Assembly: GCA_001657325.1 (NCBI GenBank)
Contig: LWRO01000018.1
Location: 1-64,000, forward strand
Reading direction: 5' to 3'
Source of the DNA: Geitlerinema sp. BBD 1991-9
GTDB taxonomy: Bacteria; Cyanobacteriota; Cyanobacteriia; Cyanobacteriales; Geitlerinemataceae
DNA: 64,000 nt
The first letter of the stretch is position 1. Every line of letters starts with the position of its first letter. A program made the translations under genes and the position numbers. The notes beneath the pieces are model-generated. The model saw only the letters and a program-made list of their open reading frames with translations, did no database searches and had not been told where the DNA came from. Below, piece by piece: positions 29,488 to 39,075 of this stretch.

Positions 29488-30348
29488 AGAGTCAATCGCC
29501 GTCAAGCGCTACAGGTCACGCTCTTAGGGATTTCGAGTACTCTTGCCTTATCGGGCCTTGCTCGTTCGGAATCCGTGCAAATCGCCGCTGATACGAACGA
29601 TCCTTACGCAGCCGAGGTCGATGCGGGCTTAGCTTACTTCAAAGATCTGGCGACCCGGCAACTTCCTTTAGTGGAAAATTTATTGAGAGAAATTCCTAAT
29701 GGAAACGTCGATCGAGCCAAACAAGCCTACCTCGAAGCCCGTCCTCCCTACGAACAAATCGAAGTCCTCGCACCGAGTTTCGAGCAAACGGACTCTGATA
29801 TCGATGCGCGCCCCTATTCGTTTGATGGAGGGGAATTCGATCCCGAATTTAAAGGCTTCCACAAAATCGAAGCGTTTCTGTTTCGAGATGGAGAGACCCA
29901 AGCCGCGCTTCCCTACACTGAAGAACTCGTTGAGAGTGTCAAAACGCTGAGTGCCGATCTCGATCGACGAGAAAACTTCAACAGTCGTTTGCATTTTGAA
30001 GGACTCATTGCCTTAGCGACTGAAATTGCGTCGAAGAAAATTTCGGGAGAAGAAGAAACCTGGTCCGATCGAAGCTTGTTGATTTTTCGGGAAAACTGGA
30101 GCGGCATTTACAGCCAGTTCGAGCCGTTTTCCCAAACTTTAGCCCGTCGCGATGCAGGTGCAGCCGATGCCGTTCGAGCGGCTTACGAGACCGCACAAGC
30201 CACGATCGACCCTTATTTCAACCGCGATCGATTAGCCGGAGAACCTTATAGTTCGATCGATACACAAACGCGAGCCGCAATCGTTCGATCGAGCTATCAA
30301 TTACGAGATCGTCTCCTGCAAGCCATGGAACGTTTGGATTTAGCCTGA
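29485..30348 (+). CDS. Imelysin/EfeO-like (M75) periplasmic iron-uptake protein
   Basis: The 287-residue protein begins MRVNRRQALQVTLLGISST, a twin-arginine-like signal followed by LALSGLARS. The mature part is helical and carries the imelysin-type metal motif GFHKIEAFLF (HxxE, about residues 132-135), as in the EfeO/EfeM family that binds iron for the EfeUOB ferrous transporter. EfeO C-terminal (M75) domains have this length. I chose ATG 29485 because the signal peptide then starts normally; the frame is open back to 29419. Two Fur-like boxes precede it. It converges with the response regulator gene with only six bases between stop codons. No EfeU permease or EfeB peroxidase gene is nearby. 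Confidence 0.85.
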   Translation: MRVNRRQALQVTLLGISSTLALSGLARSESVQIAADTNDPYAAEVDAGLAYFKDLATRQLPLVENLLREIPNGNVDRAKQAYLEARPPYEQIEVLAPSFEQTDSDIDARPYSFDGGEFDPEFKGFHKIEAFLFRDGETQAALPYTEELVESVKTLSADLDRRENFNSRLHFEGLIALATEIASKKISGEEETWSDRSLLIFRENWSGIYSQFEPFSQTLARRDAGAADAVRAAYETAQATIDPYFNRDRLAGEPYSSIDTQTRAAIVRSSYQLRDRLLQAMERLDLA

Positions 30349-30354
30349 GATCGA

Positions 30355-31023
30355 TTACGATCGCATCCGATACCCCATCCCGCGAACGGTTTCGATCGCT
30401 TCGCTGCCGAACTTTTTCCGAAGATAGCCGATATAAACGTCCACGATATTCGATCGCGGATCGTAATCGTACCCCCAAACTCGATCGAGAAGCTGTTCCC
30501 GACTCATCACTCGACCGGGATGGCGCATTAACGTTTCTGCGAGGGTGAATTCACGGGCCGAAAGCTCGATCGAGCGATCGCCGACACGGGCGCGTCGAGT
30601 TCGCAAATCCAACAGAATATCGTTGAGTCTCAACACCATCTCAGGTGGCGCGTTCAGCGTGCCACACCTGCGAAGACGCGCTCGAACGCGCACCAGTAGC
30701 TCTTCAAACCGAAACGGTTTCGTCACGTAGTCGTCCGCACCTCTCTCAAAACCCGCGACTTTATCGTTAATATCGTCTCTCGCCGTCAAAATGATAATAG
30801 GGATCTGCAAACCCTGTCCGCGCAACGCTTCTAACACGGTCAACCCATCTTGTCCGGGGAGTCCGAGATCCAAAATCACCAAATCGAAATCGCCCTCCAG
30901 TGCGAGTGAGGTGGCATCAATTCCATCGCGAACCGTTTGAGTGCAAAAGCCGTTCGCTTGCAGGCCTTTTTCAAGAAAAGCAGCGACTCGAGGTTCGTCC
31001 TCAACAATTAAAATGCGACTCAT
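30355..31023 (-). CDS. OmpR-family response regulator
   Basis: The 222-residue protein has an N-terminal receiver (MSRILIVEDEP acidic pair; phospho-acceptor Asp about 51 in VILDLGLPG; Thr in ILTARDD; Lys in VTKPF) and a C-terminal winged helix (about 125-222) ending RKKFGSEAIETVRGMGYRMRS, typical of OmpR/PhoB regulators. I chose ATG 31023, which overlaps the 3' end of the upstream sensor kinase gene by 23 bases, so the pair is translationally coupled. Target genes are unknown; direct repeats AAATCTTAC/AAATCTTAA upstream of the kinase gene may be its own binding site. Confidence 0.94.
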   Translation of the reverse strand: MSRILIVEDEPRVAAFLEKGLQANGFCTQTVRDGIDATSLALEGDFDLVILDLGLPGQDGLTVLEALRGQGLQIPIIILTARDDINDKVAGFERGADDYVTKPFRFEELLVRVRARLRRCGTLNAPPEMVLRLNDILLDLRTRRARVGDRSIELSAREFTLAETLMRHPGRVMSREQLLDRVWGYDYDPRSNIVDVYIGYLRKKFGSEAIETVRGMGYRMRS

Positions 31024-32494
31024 CGAAACCTTGACTCCTGGGGGGATCGAACGGTACAACCAGAGCAAACATCGAACCGCTACCGATTTGGCTGCTTAGC
31101 TCGATGTAGCCACCGTGAGCTTCAGCAATAGCGCGAACGATTGCGAGTCCCAAGCCCGAACCTTCCGAACGGCGGTAAGTATTGGGCGCTCTGGCAAATC
31201 GATCGAAAATTCGAGCTTGATGCTCGGGTGGGATGCCTTCTCCGGTATCTCGTACCCAAAACTTGACGGTTTTCAAGCGTCGATTGCTCCCAAACTCGAT
31301 AACATCGGACGGTTGGGTGTACTGAGCGGCATTTTTTAAGAGGTTGAGCAGTGCTGCAGTCAACCGTTGTCGATCTCCGACCATCTGTCCCCGTGCGAGG
31401 CCGTGAAGTTGCCAGTCCCGATCGGCGAGCGCCTGTGCTTTGGTGTAGAGTGTCCGCGTAAACCGCTCGAGATCGATGGTTTCGAGTTGCAAAAAATCCG
31501 GTCGCTCAGATTTCGCTAAAAGTGTCATGTCCTCGATCGTGCGATTCATTCGATCGAGTTCGTCGAGAGCAATGGAGATCGCTTCGCGCCGCTCTTGAGG
31601 CGTATCTCCCATCACTTCCAGATATCCTCGAACGATGGTCAAAGGCGTTCGCAGTTCGTGTCCGGCATCGTTGATAAAGTTCCGCTGGCTGTCAAAAGCA
31701 GCCTGAATGCGATCCATCATGGCATTGAAGGCAATTGCCAGCTCTGCCAACTCCCCCGTTCCTCGAGCGACAAGGCGTTGGGTGAGATCGGACTCACCGA
31801 TCGATCGGGCTGTCTCCGCCAACTGCTTCACCGGTGCGAGGAGTGTTCCCATGGCCAACCAGGCCAAGACAAAGGACAGTACGACAATTCCCACCGCCAC
31901 TGTGACAAAAATATTGACCAGGGACAATACTTCTTGAATTTCTCCCCCACTGGTATGAGCGATCGCAAAGACCCCTCGCCGATTTCCCCCGACCTCCAAC
32001 GGATCGGCTTTGAAGAAAATACTGCCAATTTCAGGATCGTCAACCTTGTATTCGCCTCGGGTAAATTCTGAGATCGATCGCCAGCGATCGTAGAGTTCGG
32101 AATTCGGCTGCAACGGTTCGGGTAACGCCATCGGTGTCGATCGATACAATCGATCGTCAATCAGAATAATGTGGAAATTGTCGTCCTCCGTTCGGACGTT
32201 CGCGAGCCACGAATCTGCAAACGCTTGCAAGCTATCGAGGGAGGGTTCGGAAACATCCTGCCACTCTTGATAAGCGTCGAAGAAATCATCTCGTTCCGCT
32301 AAGAGATTCTCGCGCACGCGAATTTCCACACTCCTCAGCACGAGGAAGTGAAAGATCGGAACGGAAAGCGCCGTTAACGCCAACATCAGCACCACATAGA
32401 GCAAGAGGATGCGAGTTCGGGCTTCTCCCATCGTTCGCCGCCACCAAGGGCTGCGAGATACCGTTTGACGAAGGGGGTTTGCAGAGCGCTTCAC
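31001..32494 (-). CDS. Sensor histidine kinase with HAMP domain
   Basis: The 497-residue membrane kinase has a transmembrane segment at about 27-52, a periplasmic sensor domain (about 55-185), a second segment (about 190-215), a HAMP linker, the H-box FINDAGHELRTPLTIVRG with the phosphorylated His at about 285, and N, G1 and G2 boxes (LLNLLKNAAQYT, VRDTGEGIPPEH, GSGLGLAIVRAI). It is transcribed first in a two-gene unit with the OmpR regulator. The start is uncertain: GTG 32494 was used, a TTG precedes it, and ATG at 32431 (MGEARTR) would shorten the tail by 21 residues. The stimulus is unknown; orthologous pairs in cyanobacteria respond to metals or envelope stress. Confidence 0.93.
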   Translation of the reverse strand: MKRSANPLRQTVSRSPWWRRTMGEARTRILLLYVVLMLALTALSVPIFHFLVLRSVEIRVRENLLAERDDFFDAYQEWQDVSEPSLDSLQAFADSWLANVRTEDDNFHIILIDDRLYRSTPMALPEPLQPNSELYDRWRSISEFTRGEYKVDDPEIGSIFFKADPLEVGGNRRGVFAIAHTSGGEIQEVLSLVNIFVTVAVGIVVLSFVLAWLAMGTLLAPVKQLAETARSIGESDLTQRLVARGTGELAELAIAFNAMMDRIQAAFDSQRNFINDAGHELRTPLTIVRGYLEVMGDTPQERREAISIALDELDRMNRTIEDMTLLAKSERPDFLQLETIDLERFTRTLYTKAQALADRDWQLHGLARGQMVGDRQRLTAALLNLLKNAAQYTQPSDVIEFGSNRRLKTVKFWVRDTGEGIPPEHQARIFDRFARAPNTYRRSEGSGLGLAIVRAIAEAHGGYIELSSQIGSGSMFALVVPFDPPRSQGFDESHFNC

Positions 32495-32621
32495 CAATGC
32501 AACTCCTCATAATGCAAATCTTACGAACCGAACGAAGCGTTCGCTTTCGCGAACTCCGAGAAACGCCGAGGGTTGGGCGACGGTTCCGTGTGCCATTGAA
32601 GAACCCAAACCGTTGTCTCTT

Positions 32622-32742
32622 AAATCTTACAAATCTTAATGAGAAGTTTCTCATCGAACGAGTTCCCATCAGATGTTATCAAACCCCATCCAAACATTCT
32701 CAACCCGATCGCCAGATAATGCTCGATGAAAAGTTCCTCATC
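32622..32742. promoter_or_regulatory. Direct repeats and two related palindromes in the divergent control region
   Basis: AAATCTTA occurs at 32622-32629 and 32631-32638 (nine-base period), with a third copy at 32516-32523. Directly after it lies the perfect palindrome ATGAGAA-GT-TTCTCAT (32639-32654). A second, imperfect copy, GATGAAAAGTTCCTCATC, lies at 32725-32742. All are within the 340 bases between the sensor-kinase start and the first gene of the glycosyltransferase locus. Direct repeats suit an OmpR-type regulator; the palindromes suit a dimeric repressor. Confidence 0.5.
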
Positions 32743-32834
32743 TAACCCTCATCCCAGTCTCAGGTGCAGTTGACACTCTGAAACCAGGAAACGGTCGCCG
32801 TTCGATAACCACGAGCATCGGAGAACAGTTATCG

Positions 32835-34103
32835 ATGAAACTGATGGTTTACTCTCACGATGCATTCGGATTAGGCAATATCCGCCGAATGTTGGCCATT
32901 TGCCAGTACTTACTCGAGACGTTTGCCGATCTTTCGATTCTGGTGGTTTCGGGATCGCCGGCATTACATCGCTTCCGGTTCGTACCTGGCTTAGATTACA
33001 TCAAGCTTCCCTGTCTCGGACGCAATTCCTCCGGTCAACTGGCGGTCAAATTTCTCGAGACTCAAACGGACGAGACGATCGAATTGCGATCTCAGTTGAT
33101 TCTCTCGACTGTTGCCCATTTTAAGCCCGACCTACTCCTCGTCGATAAGAAACCGGACGGTTTAGCGGGAGAACTCCAGCGAACGCTGAACTTCCTCGAG
33201 ACGCATCACCCTCAAGCCAAACTGGTGTTGGTGTTGCGCGATATTCTCGATCGCGCCGACGTGACGGTTCGCCAGTGGCAGCAGCAGGGATATTACGACA
33301 TTGTTTCCACTCGATACGATCGCGTGTGGGTCGTCGGAACCCCCGAGATTTTCAACGTTTGTCAGGAGTATCGTTTTCCCCCCTCCGTCGCGCGAAAAGT
33401 CGAGTTCTGCGGTTACATTCATCGCGCTTCCCCGCAAAGATCTCCGTCCGCGATACGCCAGGAACTCAACGTGAAGCCGGACGAACCGTTTGTCCTCGTT
33501 ACGTCGGGTGGTGGCGGCGATGGCTACCATTTGGTTCGCACCTATCTAGAGGGTTTGTTGTCTCAACCCGAACCCCGTCGCGTCAAAAGCTCGATCGTCC
33601 TCGGTCCAGAAATGTCGCGATCGCAACAACAAACTCTCACCGAGATGGCTGATGCCTGCCCTCATGCCCAGGTGAGCGAATTTACCGACGAGTTAACCAG
33701 CTATCTCAACGCTGCCGACTTGGTGGTGTCGATGGGGGGATACAACACCGTGACTGAAATTCTATCGTTCAAAAAACGGGCGATTGTCGTTCCCCGCGTT
33801 TACCCCGTTGAAGAGCAATGGATTCGCGCCGAACGCATGGCCAAACGCGGTCTCTTTCGCGTGATTCACCCCGACAACTTAACTCCCAAAATACTGATGG
33901 AACAAGTGTTTGAGGAACTTCAGTCGCCCCGAGACACTGCGAATTCTAGCTCTCATACCTCAAGGCTCGATCTCAACGCCTTACCCCGAATTGCCCGATA
34001 CTGTTCGGCTTTGCTGAACCATCAAGCGACAGATTTGCCCACGTTGTCCTTTGAGTCCCACTCGTTCGCAGAATACTCATGCGTAGCCCCCGCCTCCCTG
34101 TAG
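32835..34103 (+). CDS. MurG-like GT-B glycosyltransferase (COG4671 type)
   Basis: The 422-residue protein has an N-terminal Rossmann half (MKLMVYSHDAFGLGNIRRM, like the GLGHxxR loop of GT28 enzymes) and a C-terminal half with VTSGGGGDGYHLV, a nucleotide-sugar-binding SMGGYNTVTEILSF (about 295-308) and a VEEQWIRAERM block. It fits the predicted glycosyltransferases of COG4671. Donor and acceptor are unknown. It opens the seven-gene plus-strand locus and overlaps the next gene by 25 bases. A second member of the same family is third in the locus. The start is ATG 32835. Confidence 0.85.
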   Translation: MKLMVYSHDAFGLGNIRRMLAICQYLLETFADLSILVVSGSPALHRFRFVPGLDYIKLPCLGRNSSGQLAVKFLETQTDETIELRSQLILSTVAHFKPDLLLVDKKPDGLAGELQRTLNFLETHHPQAKLVLVLRDILDRADVTVRQWQQQGYYDIVSTRYDRVWVVGTPEIFNVCQEYRFPPSVARKVEFCGYIHRASPQRSPSAIRQELNVKPDEPFVLVTSGGGGDGYHLVRTYLEGLLSQPEPRRVKSSIVLGPEMSRSQQQTLTEMADACPHAQVSEFTDELTSYLNAADLVVSMGGYNTVTEILSFKKRAIVVPRVYPVEEQWIRAERMAKRGLFRVIHPDNLTPKILMEQVFEELQSPRDTANSSSHTSRLDLNALPRIARYCSALLNHQATDLPTLSFESHSFAEYSCVAPASL

Positions 34104-35398
34104 TTGGTTATCTGCTCAAAACCTTTCCCAAACTCTCTGAAACCTTCGTTTTAAACGAAATTCTCGAATTAGAGCGTCAAGGGGTTCGACTCCATCTGTT
34201 CTCGTTGAGACAGCCGCGCGATCGAAGAGTTCATCCCGCCGTCGATCGCGTCCGCTCCCCGATTACCTACATTCCTTCCCTCCTCCCCGAATTCTCCATC
34301 GTCAATCGAAACGCACTCGTCGAGGCACACGTGGAACTCGCACAACGCGACACGCAACGCTACCTCGACGTTTTGCACTTCCACCTCGATCGATCGGAAG
34401 ACAAGACAATTAACGAGTTTCTCCAAGCGGGTTATCTCGCACTGAAATTGGAACAACTCGGGATTGCGCACCTTCACGTTCACTTTGCCAACATTCCCGC
34501 TGCGACAGCTGAGTTGGCGAAGCAGTGGTGTCGAGTTCCCTACAGTATTACGGCTCACGCTAAAGATATTTATTTAACCGATCCGGCGACCTTGAATCGT
34601 CGCGTAACAGATGCAGAATTTCTGTTAACTTGCACGGACTACAACCGTCAGTTCCTCGAAAATATTTCGACACACAGGACGCCGATTTATTTGGCCTATC
34701 ACGGGATCGATTTGTCGTTATTTCGTCCGAGTTTATCAGATTCAATTCAAGCAACCTCGACAACTCGAGATCCTCATTCTGAAATCCCTCTCATTTTGAG
34801 TGTCGGACGGTTCTGTGCCAAGAAAGGATTTTCCTATTTATTAGGGGCCTGCCATTTACTCAAACAGCAAGGTCTTCGATTTCGCTGCGCGATCGTCGGC
34901 TACGGGCCGCTTCAACACGATCTCGAACAGTCGATCGAACGTTGGAATTTGGAAGACGTGGTGCAATTAATCGGGCCGCGAACGCAAAACGAACTCCTCG
35001 AACTTTACCGTCAAGCCGATATTTTTGCTTTACCCTGTCAAATTACAGAAGATGGAGATCGAGACGGTATTCCCAACGTTCTGCTCGAAGCGATGGCGAT
35101 GGAAATCCCAGTCGTCACGACGGATATTTCTGGAATTTCAGAGCTAATACATTCCATGAAGAACGGAATATTAGTTCCTCAAAAAAATGTAGAGAATCTG
35201 ACCGAAGAGCTAAGAAAACTAATACTCGATCGCGAATTTCGCATACAGATCGGACGAAGAGGTGGGCAAACAATTCAACAAAATTTTTTGCTCGAAAATA
35301 ACGTTCGACAGGTCAAAAAAATTCTTTTAGAAACCCTCGTCAAAAATTCGCCAATACAATTTTACAAAATTAAAAACTTGGAGACAGCAAGGCAATGA
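34079..35398 (+). CDS. GT4-family glycosyltransferase
   Basis: The 439-residue GT-B enzyme opens VGYLLKTFPKLSETFVLNEI, as in WcaL/colanic-acid-type GT4 enzymes. HLHVHFANIPAATAELA and YSITAHAKDIYL are further markers. The C-terminal half has VGRFCAKKGFSYLLGA, IVGYGPLQ and DGDRDGIPNVLLEAMAMEIPVV, the E-x7-E region binding the sugar nucleotide. Its ATG 34079 lies inside the preceding gene and its stop overlaps the start of the next gene (ATGA at 35395), so three genes are coupled. The sugar specificity cannot be read from sequence. Confidence 0.9.
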   Translation: MRSPRLPVVGYLLKTFPKLSETFVLNEILELERQGVRLHLFSLRQPRDRRVHPAVDRVRSPITYIPSLLPEFSIVNRNALVEAHVELAQRDTQRYLDVLHFHLDRSEDKTINEFLQAGYLALKLEQLGIAHLHVHFANIPAATAELAKQWCRVPYSITAHAKDIYLTDPATLNRRVTDAEFLLTCTDYNRQFLENISTHRTPIYLAYHGIDLSLFRPSLSDSIQATSTTRDPHSEIPLILSVGRFCAKKGFSYLLGACHLLKQQGLRFRCAIVGYGPLQHDLEQSIERWNLEDVVQLIGPRTQNELLELYRQADIFALPCQITEDGDRDGIPNVLLEAMAMEIPVVTTDISGISELIHSMKNGILVPQKNVENLTEELRKLILDREFRIQIGRRGGQTIQQNFLLENNVRQVKKILLETLVKNSPIQFYKIKNLETARQ

Positions 35399-36579
35399 AA
35401 CGATTGATGTTCTATTGTCAACATATTTTGGGAATCGGACATTTGATTCGCAGCATAGAAATCGTCCGAGGTTTAATTGACGATTTTCAAATCTATTTTA
35501 TCAACGGCGGAAAAGTGATTGAAGGTTTCCCCATTCCCGCTAACGTTGAAGTCATTAACTTACCCGCGATCGAAACGGATTCCGAATTCCGCACGCTTCG
35601 CGTCTCTGAAGAATTTGTCAGTGTAGAAGCAGCATTAGACTGTCGAAAAACGCAATTGCTCGACCTCTTCGATCGCGTGCATCCCGACGTACTCACCATT
35701 GAATTATTTCCCTTCGGTAGACGACGGTTCTCAACGGAACTCCTACCCTTACTCGAGATTGCCAAAGCCAGCGGAACGCGGACGATCTGTAGTTTGCGAG
35801 ATATTGTCGTGACCAAGCAAGATCGCGAGCGCCACGAAGCGAAAATCTGTAAATTGATGAATCGCTATTTCGACGTGTTACTCGTTCACGGCGATCCGAA
35901 ATTTATTCCCCTGGAAACGAGTTTTTCTCGCGTCAACGATCTCAACTGCGACGTTTACTATACCGGCTACGTCGTCCAGAAGTCTGAAGCGAACGTTGAC
36001 GAAACAGTTGACGAAATCAAACCATTTTCTTCCAGCCAGCACCCAATGATTCTTGTCAGTGTCGGGGGCGGACGATTCGGTCACGAACTGCTCGAGTGTG
36101 TCGCTCGGACTGCTCGGCTTTTAGAGGGTAAAATTCCCCATCGCATCCAACTGTTTACGGGGCCGTTTGCCCCCAATGAGGTGCTCGAGCGACTCCAACA
36201 ATATGCCAGCCAATGCTACAACCTTACAGTCGATCGCTATACTCCCAACTTTTTAAATTATATGCGTCGAGCCGACTTATCCATTAGTATGGCGGGCTAT
36301 AACACGACGCTCAACGTTTTGACAACCGGCGTTCGCGCGATGTTGTTGCCCTTTCAAGGAAATGACGATCGCGAACAAACAATTCGTTCGGAACGCCTCG
36401 AGGAACTCGGTGTCGTTCGGGTTCTCCGTCGCGAGGATCTCGAACCCGAGCAGTTGGCTCGAAAAATTGTGGACGCTCTGCAACAACAACCTCACCGTGT
36501 CAGTTTCGATTTACAAGGGGTCGAAAAAACGGCCCAGATCGTTCGATCGATCCAACAAAACCAGAAAACTGCTGCTTAA
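35395..36579 (+). CDS. MurG-like GT-B glycosyltransferase, second COG4671-type paralogue
   Basis: This 394-residue protein starts MKRLMFYCQHILGIGHLIRS with the GIGHLIR loop, followed by VSVGGGRFGHELLE in the middle and SISMAGYNTTLNVLTTG (about 299-315) near the donor site. It aligns in layout with the first gene of the locus (SMGGYNT versus SMAGYNT), so the two are paralogues, probably handling successive sugars. The start codon overlaps the preceding stop (ATGA). A 50-base gap leads to the next gene. Confidence 0.85.
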   Translation: MKRLMFYCQHILGIGHLIRSIEIVRGLIDDFQIYFINGGKVIEGFPIPANVEVINLPAIETDSEFRTLRVSEEFVSVEAALDCRKTQLLDLFDRVHPDVLTIELFPFGRRRFSTELLPLLEIAKASGTRTICSLRDIVVTKQDRERHEAKICKLMNRYFDVLLVHGDPKFIPLETSFSRVNDLNCDVYYTGYVVQKSEANVDETVDEIKPFSSSQHPMILVSVGGGRFGHELLECVARTARLLEGKIPHRIQLFTGPFAPNEVLERLQQYASQCYNLTVDRYTPNFLNYMRRADLSISMAGYNTTLNVLTTGVRAMLLPFQGNDDREQTIRSERLEELGVVRVLRREDLEPEQLARKIVDALQQQPHRVSFDLQGVEKTAQIVRSIQQNQKTAA

Positions 36580-36629
36580 ACGAAAATGGTAGTTTTCGAC
36601 ACTTTCTTTTTCTGGAAAATGCTATCGCT

Positions 36630-37826
36630 ATGAAACCGTACAAAGTGTGTTTGACAACCCTCGAATATCCTCCAGACGTTGGAGGGGTTGGGGAATCTGT
36701 TTCGCGGATCGCTCGTATGCTCTTAGAATTGGGCTACGACGTTCACGTGGCCGTTTTCCATTCTAAGCAGCGCAAAGAAGGAGAATTCAAACGCGGGCGC
36801 ACTCAGACAACCGTTCGCGATGGCATTTACGTCCATCGGTTACAGCCTGCCATTCGTTCGTCCGAACCCATTATGCAGGACTATTTGAGCGAGATTTATT
36901 TTCAGCTCGATCGACTGCACCAACAAATTGGGTTCGATTTATTTCACGGCTTTTTTATCAACGAAACGGGCTTTTTAACCACACTTCTGGCAAGAGAGTG
37001 CGACGTTCCCGTCATCAACAGCGTTCGAGGGAGCGACCTACACAAACACCTGTTTAATCCCAAGCAACACGGACAGATCGTCTGGACGTTGGAAAACTCG
37101 AACTGGGTAACGTTTGTCAGTCGCGATTTGCAAGCGCGAGCGAACGTCTTAGTTCCCGGTTTGACATCGAAGTCAGTAGCGTTTTGGAACTCGATCGCAC
37201 CGGTTGACTTCGATCGATTGCCGGCCCCTCCCGAGATCGATCGCTTGCAAGGTCTCGTTATCGGTGCGGTGGGTCGGTTCCGCGATAAAAAAGGCTTGGA
37301 ATTTCTCCTCGATGCCTGTGCCGAACTTCAGACGGAGTTGGCGTTGACGTTACTCCTCGTCGGGGATTTTGCCGAGCGAGAACGTCAGTACTGGCAACAG
37401 GAGATCGAAAACAGTGGGATGCTCGATCGAACGATCGTGACGGGTTTGTTGGCACGCCAACAGGCTCTCGCGTATTTACCTTACATCGACGTGATGGCGA
37501 TTCCATCTTTACACGATGGCTGTCCGAACGCCCTGCTCGAAGCCATGTTAGCCAGTCGTGCCATTGTGGGAACCCGGGTTGACGCGATCGGGGAAATTCT
37601 CGAAGACGGAACCGATGGATTGCTGGTCAGTCCGGGTTCGAGTCAGGAACTGACCCAGGCCGTTCGTCAGTTGGCTCGATCGCCTCAACAACGGCAAAAA
37701 CTCGGTCATGCCGCACGAAGCAAGGCACTCCAGCAACTTTCGCCGCAAGTCGAACAAAGCAACTGGCGTAAGGTTTACGAGCGAGTTTTGCCAACGTCTC
37801 AACTTTCAGTTGCGGCGATTGCTTAA
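36630..37826 (+). CDS. GT4-family glycosyltransferase
   Basis: The 398-residue GT-B enzyme starts KVCLTTLEYPPDVGGVGESVSR, the canonical glycine-rich acceptor-side loop of GT4 enzymes. It has INSVRGSDLHKHLF, VGRFRDKKGLEFLLDAC and SLHDGCPNALLEAMLASRAIVG with the E-x7-E pair. It is fourth in the locus, 50 bases after the second MurG-like gene. Substrate unknown. Confidence 0.9.
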   Translation: MKPYKVCLTTLEYPPDVGGVGESVSRIARMLLELGYDVHVAVFHSKQRKEGEFKRGRTQTTVRDGIYVHRLQPAIRSSEPIMQDYLSEIYFQLDRLHQQIGFDLFHGFFINETGFLTTLLARECDVPVINSVRGSDLHKHLFNPKQHGQIVWTLENSNWVTFVSRDLQARANVLVPGLTSKSVAFWNSIAPVDFDRLPAPPEIDRLQGLVIGAVGRFRDKKGLEFLLDACAELQTELALTLLLVGDFAERERQYWQQEIENSGMLDRTIVTGLLARQQALAYLPYIDVMAIPSLHDGCPNALLEAMLASRAIVGTRVDAIGEILEDGTDGLLVSPGSSQELTQAVRQLARSPQQRQKLGHAARSKALQQLSPQVEQSNWRKVYERVLPTSQLSVAAIA

Positions 37827-37948
37827 CGCGAAAACTTCGTCGATGCAGGAGTTCGACAGCCTTAACAAGTTTGCAAACTCAAGCTCGCAAATTCAAGCTC
37901 GCAAATTAACGCAAATTAATGTATTGATTCTTTCGGGAGCCGTTTTAG

Positions 37949-38983
37949 ATGGAAGTTCCTCAAATAACAATCGTCGTTTCTCCCCGAGAGCGGTTTAGTT
38001 ATACTCGCGAATCGCTCGAAAGCATTTATCAACACACCAAAATTCCGTTTTCTCTGGTTTATGTCGATGGCGGATCGCCGAAAGACATCGCGCAATATTT
38101 ACGAGATCGCGCGACTGATAAAGGCTTTCAACTCGTTCGTAGCGATCGATACCTCTCACCCAACCAAGCGCGCAATTTAGGGCTGAAATACGTCAAAAGT
38201 CAGTATGTCGTGTTTATCGATAACGACGTTCACGTCACCCCCGGTTGGCTGGAACGGTTAGTGCAATGTGCGGACGAAACTGAGGCTTCGATCGTCGCTC
38301 CGCTGACGTGTATTGGCAAACCACTTCACCAAACTATTCACCTAGCGGGTGGAGAAGCCCGCATCGTGTTAGAGGTGAAAGGGGAGAAAATCCGGCGACG
38401 GGTTCACGAGAAGCATTATTTTGTCAATCGTCCGCTTTCTGAAGTCTGCGATCGACTGAGGCGACAACCCTGCGAATTTGCAGAATTTCACTGTATGTTA
38501 GTGCGAACAGAGGTGTTCGATCGAGTCGGACCGCTCGACGAAGCCTTACTCAGTACCCGCGAACATATTGATTTTTGCCTCACCGTTACGCACGCCGGTG
38601 GCACGATTTACTGCGAACCCTCTTCGATCGTCACATACGTTCCCGATCGACTTCAGACCTGGGCCGATATTTCGTATTTCATGCTGCGCTGGAGCGATGC
38701 TTGGGAAATCGAGAGCCTCCAGCACTTTCAGAATAAGTGGAACTTAAAAAAAGACAAATACTTTAAAAAACGCTACAACCGTTTGGGATATCGCCGCCAT
38801 CAAGCGTTCTTGAAACCGTGGGTTCGCCAAATGACCTTGGGACAGCGCGTACCCTGGCTCGAAAAAATCGCGATCGCCATCGAGCGAACGATCGACCGAT
38901 ATATGACCGACTGTTACGCACGACGATATCGTCCGATTGCTCCCACAGCTCGACCCGATTTTACCCGTCCGCAACAGTTGTAA
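37949..38983 (+). CDS. GT2-family glycosyltransferase
   Basis: The 344-residue GT-A enzyme opens PQITIVVSPRERFSYTRESLESIY, with VDGGSPKD and the metal-binding FIDNDVHVTPGW (DxD-type, about residues 90-94), then a central acceptor region with REHIDFCLTVTHAGGTIY. A basic C-terminal segment rich in Arg and Lys (about 270-330) may associate with the membrane. It is fifth in the locus and the only GT-A enzyme, 122 bases after the previous gene. The start is ATG 37949. Confidence 0.9.
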   Translation: MEVPQITIVVSPRERFSYTRESLESIYQHTKIPFSLVYVDGGSPKDIAQYLRDRATDKGFQLVRSDRYLSPNQARNLGLKYVKSQYVVFIDNDVHVTPGWLERLVQCADETEASIVAPLTCIGKPLHQTIHLAGGEARIVLEVKGEKIRRRVHEKHYFVNRPLSEVCDRLRRQPCEFAEFHCMLVRTEVFDRVGPLDEALLSTREHIDFCLTVTHAGGTIYCEPSSIVTYVPDRLQTWADISYFMLRWSDAWEIESLQHFQNKWNLKKDKYFKKRYNRLGYRRHQAFLKPWVRQMTLGQRVPWLEKIAIAIERTIDRYMTDCYARRYRPIAPTARPDFTRPQQL

Positions 38984-39075
38984 CTCGAGTTGCGGAACGC
39001 TCATCCCCCTCTGTCGGTATCTTACCGTCGCACCCGCAAGATGCCTGCACCTCAGCCACCTGAAAACAATGCACC

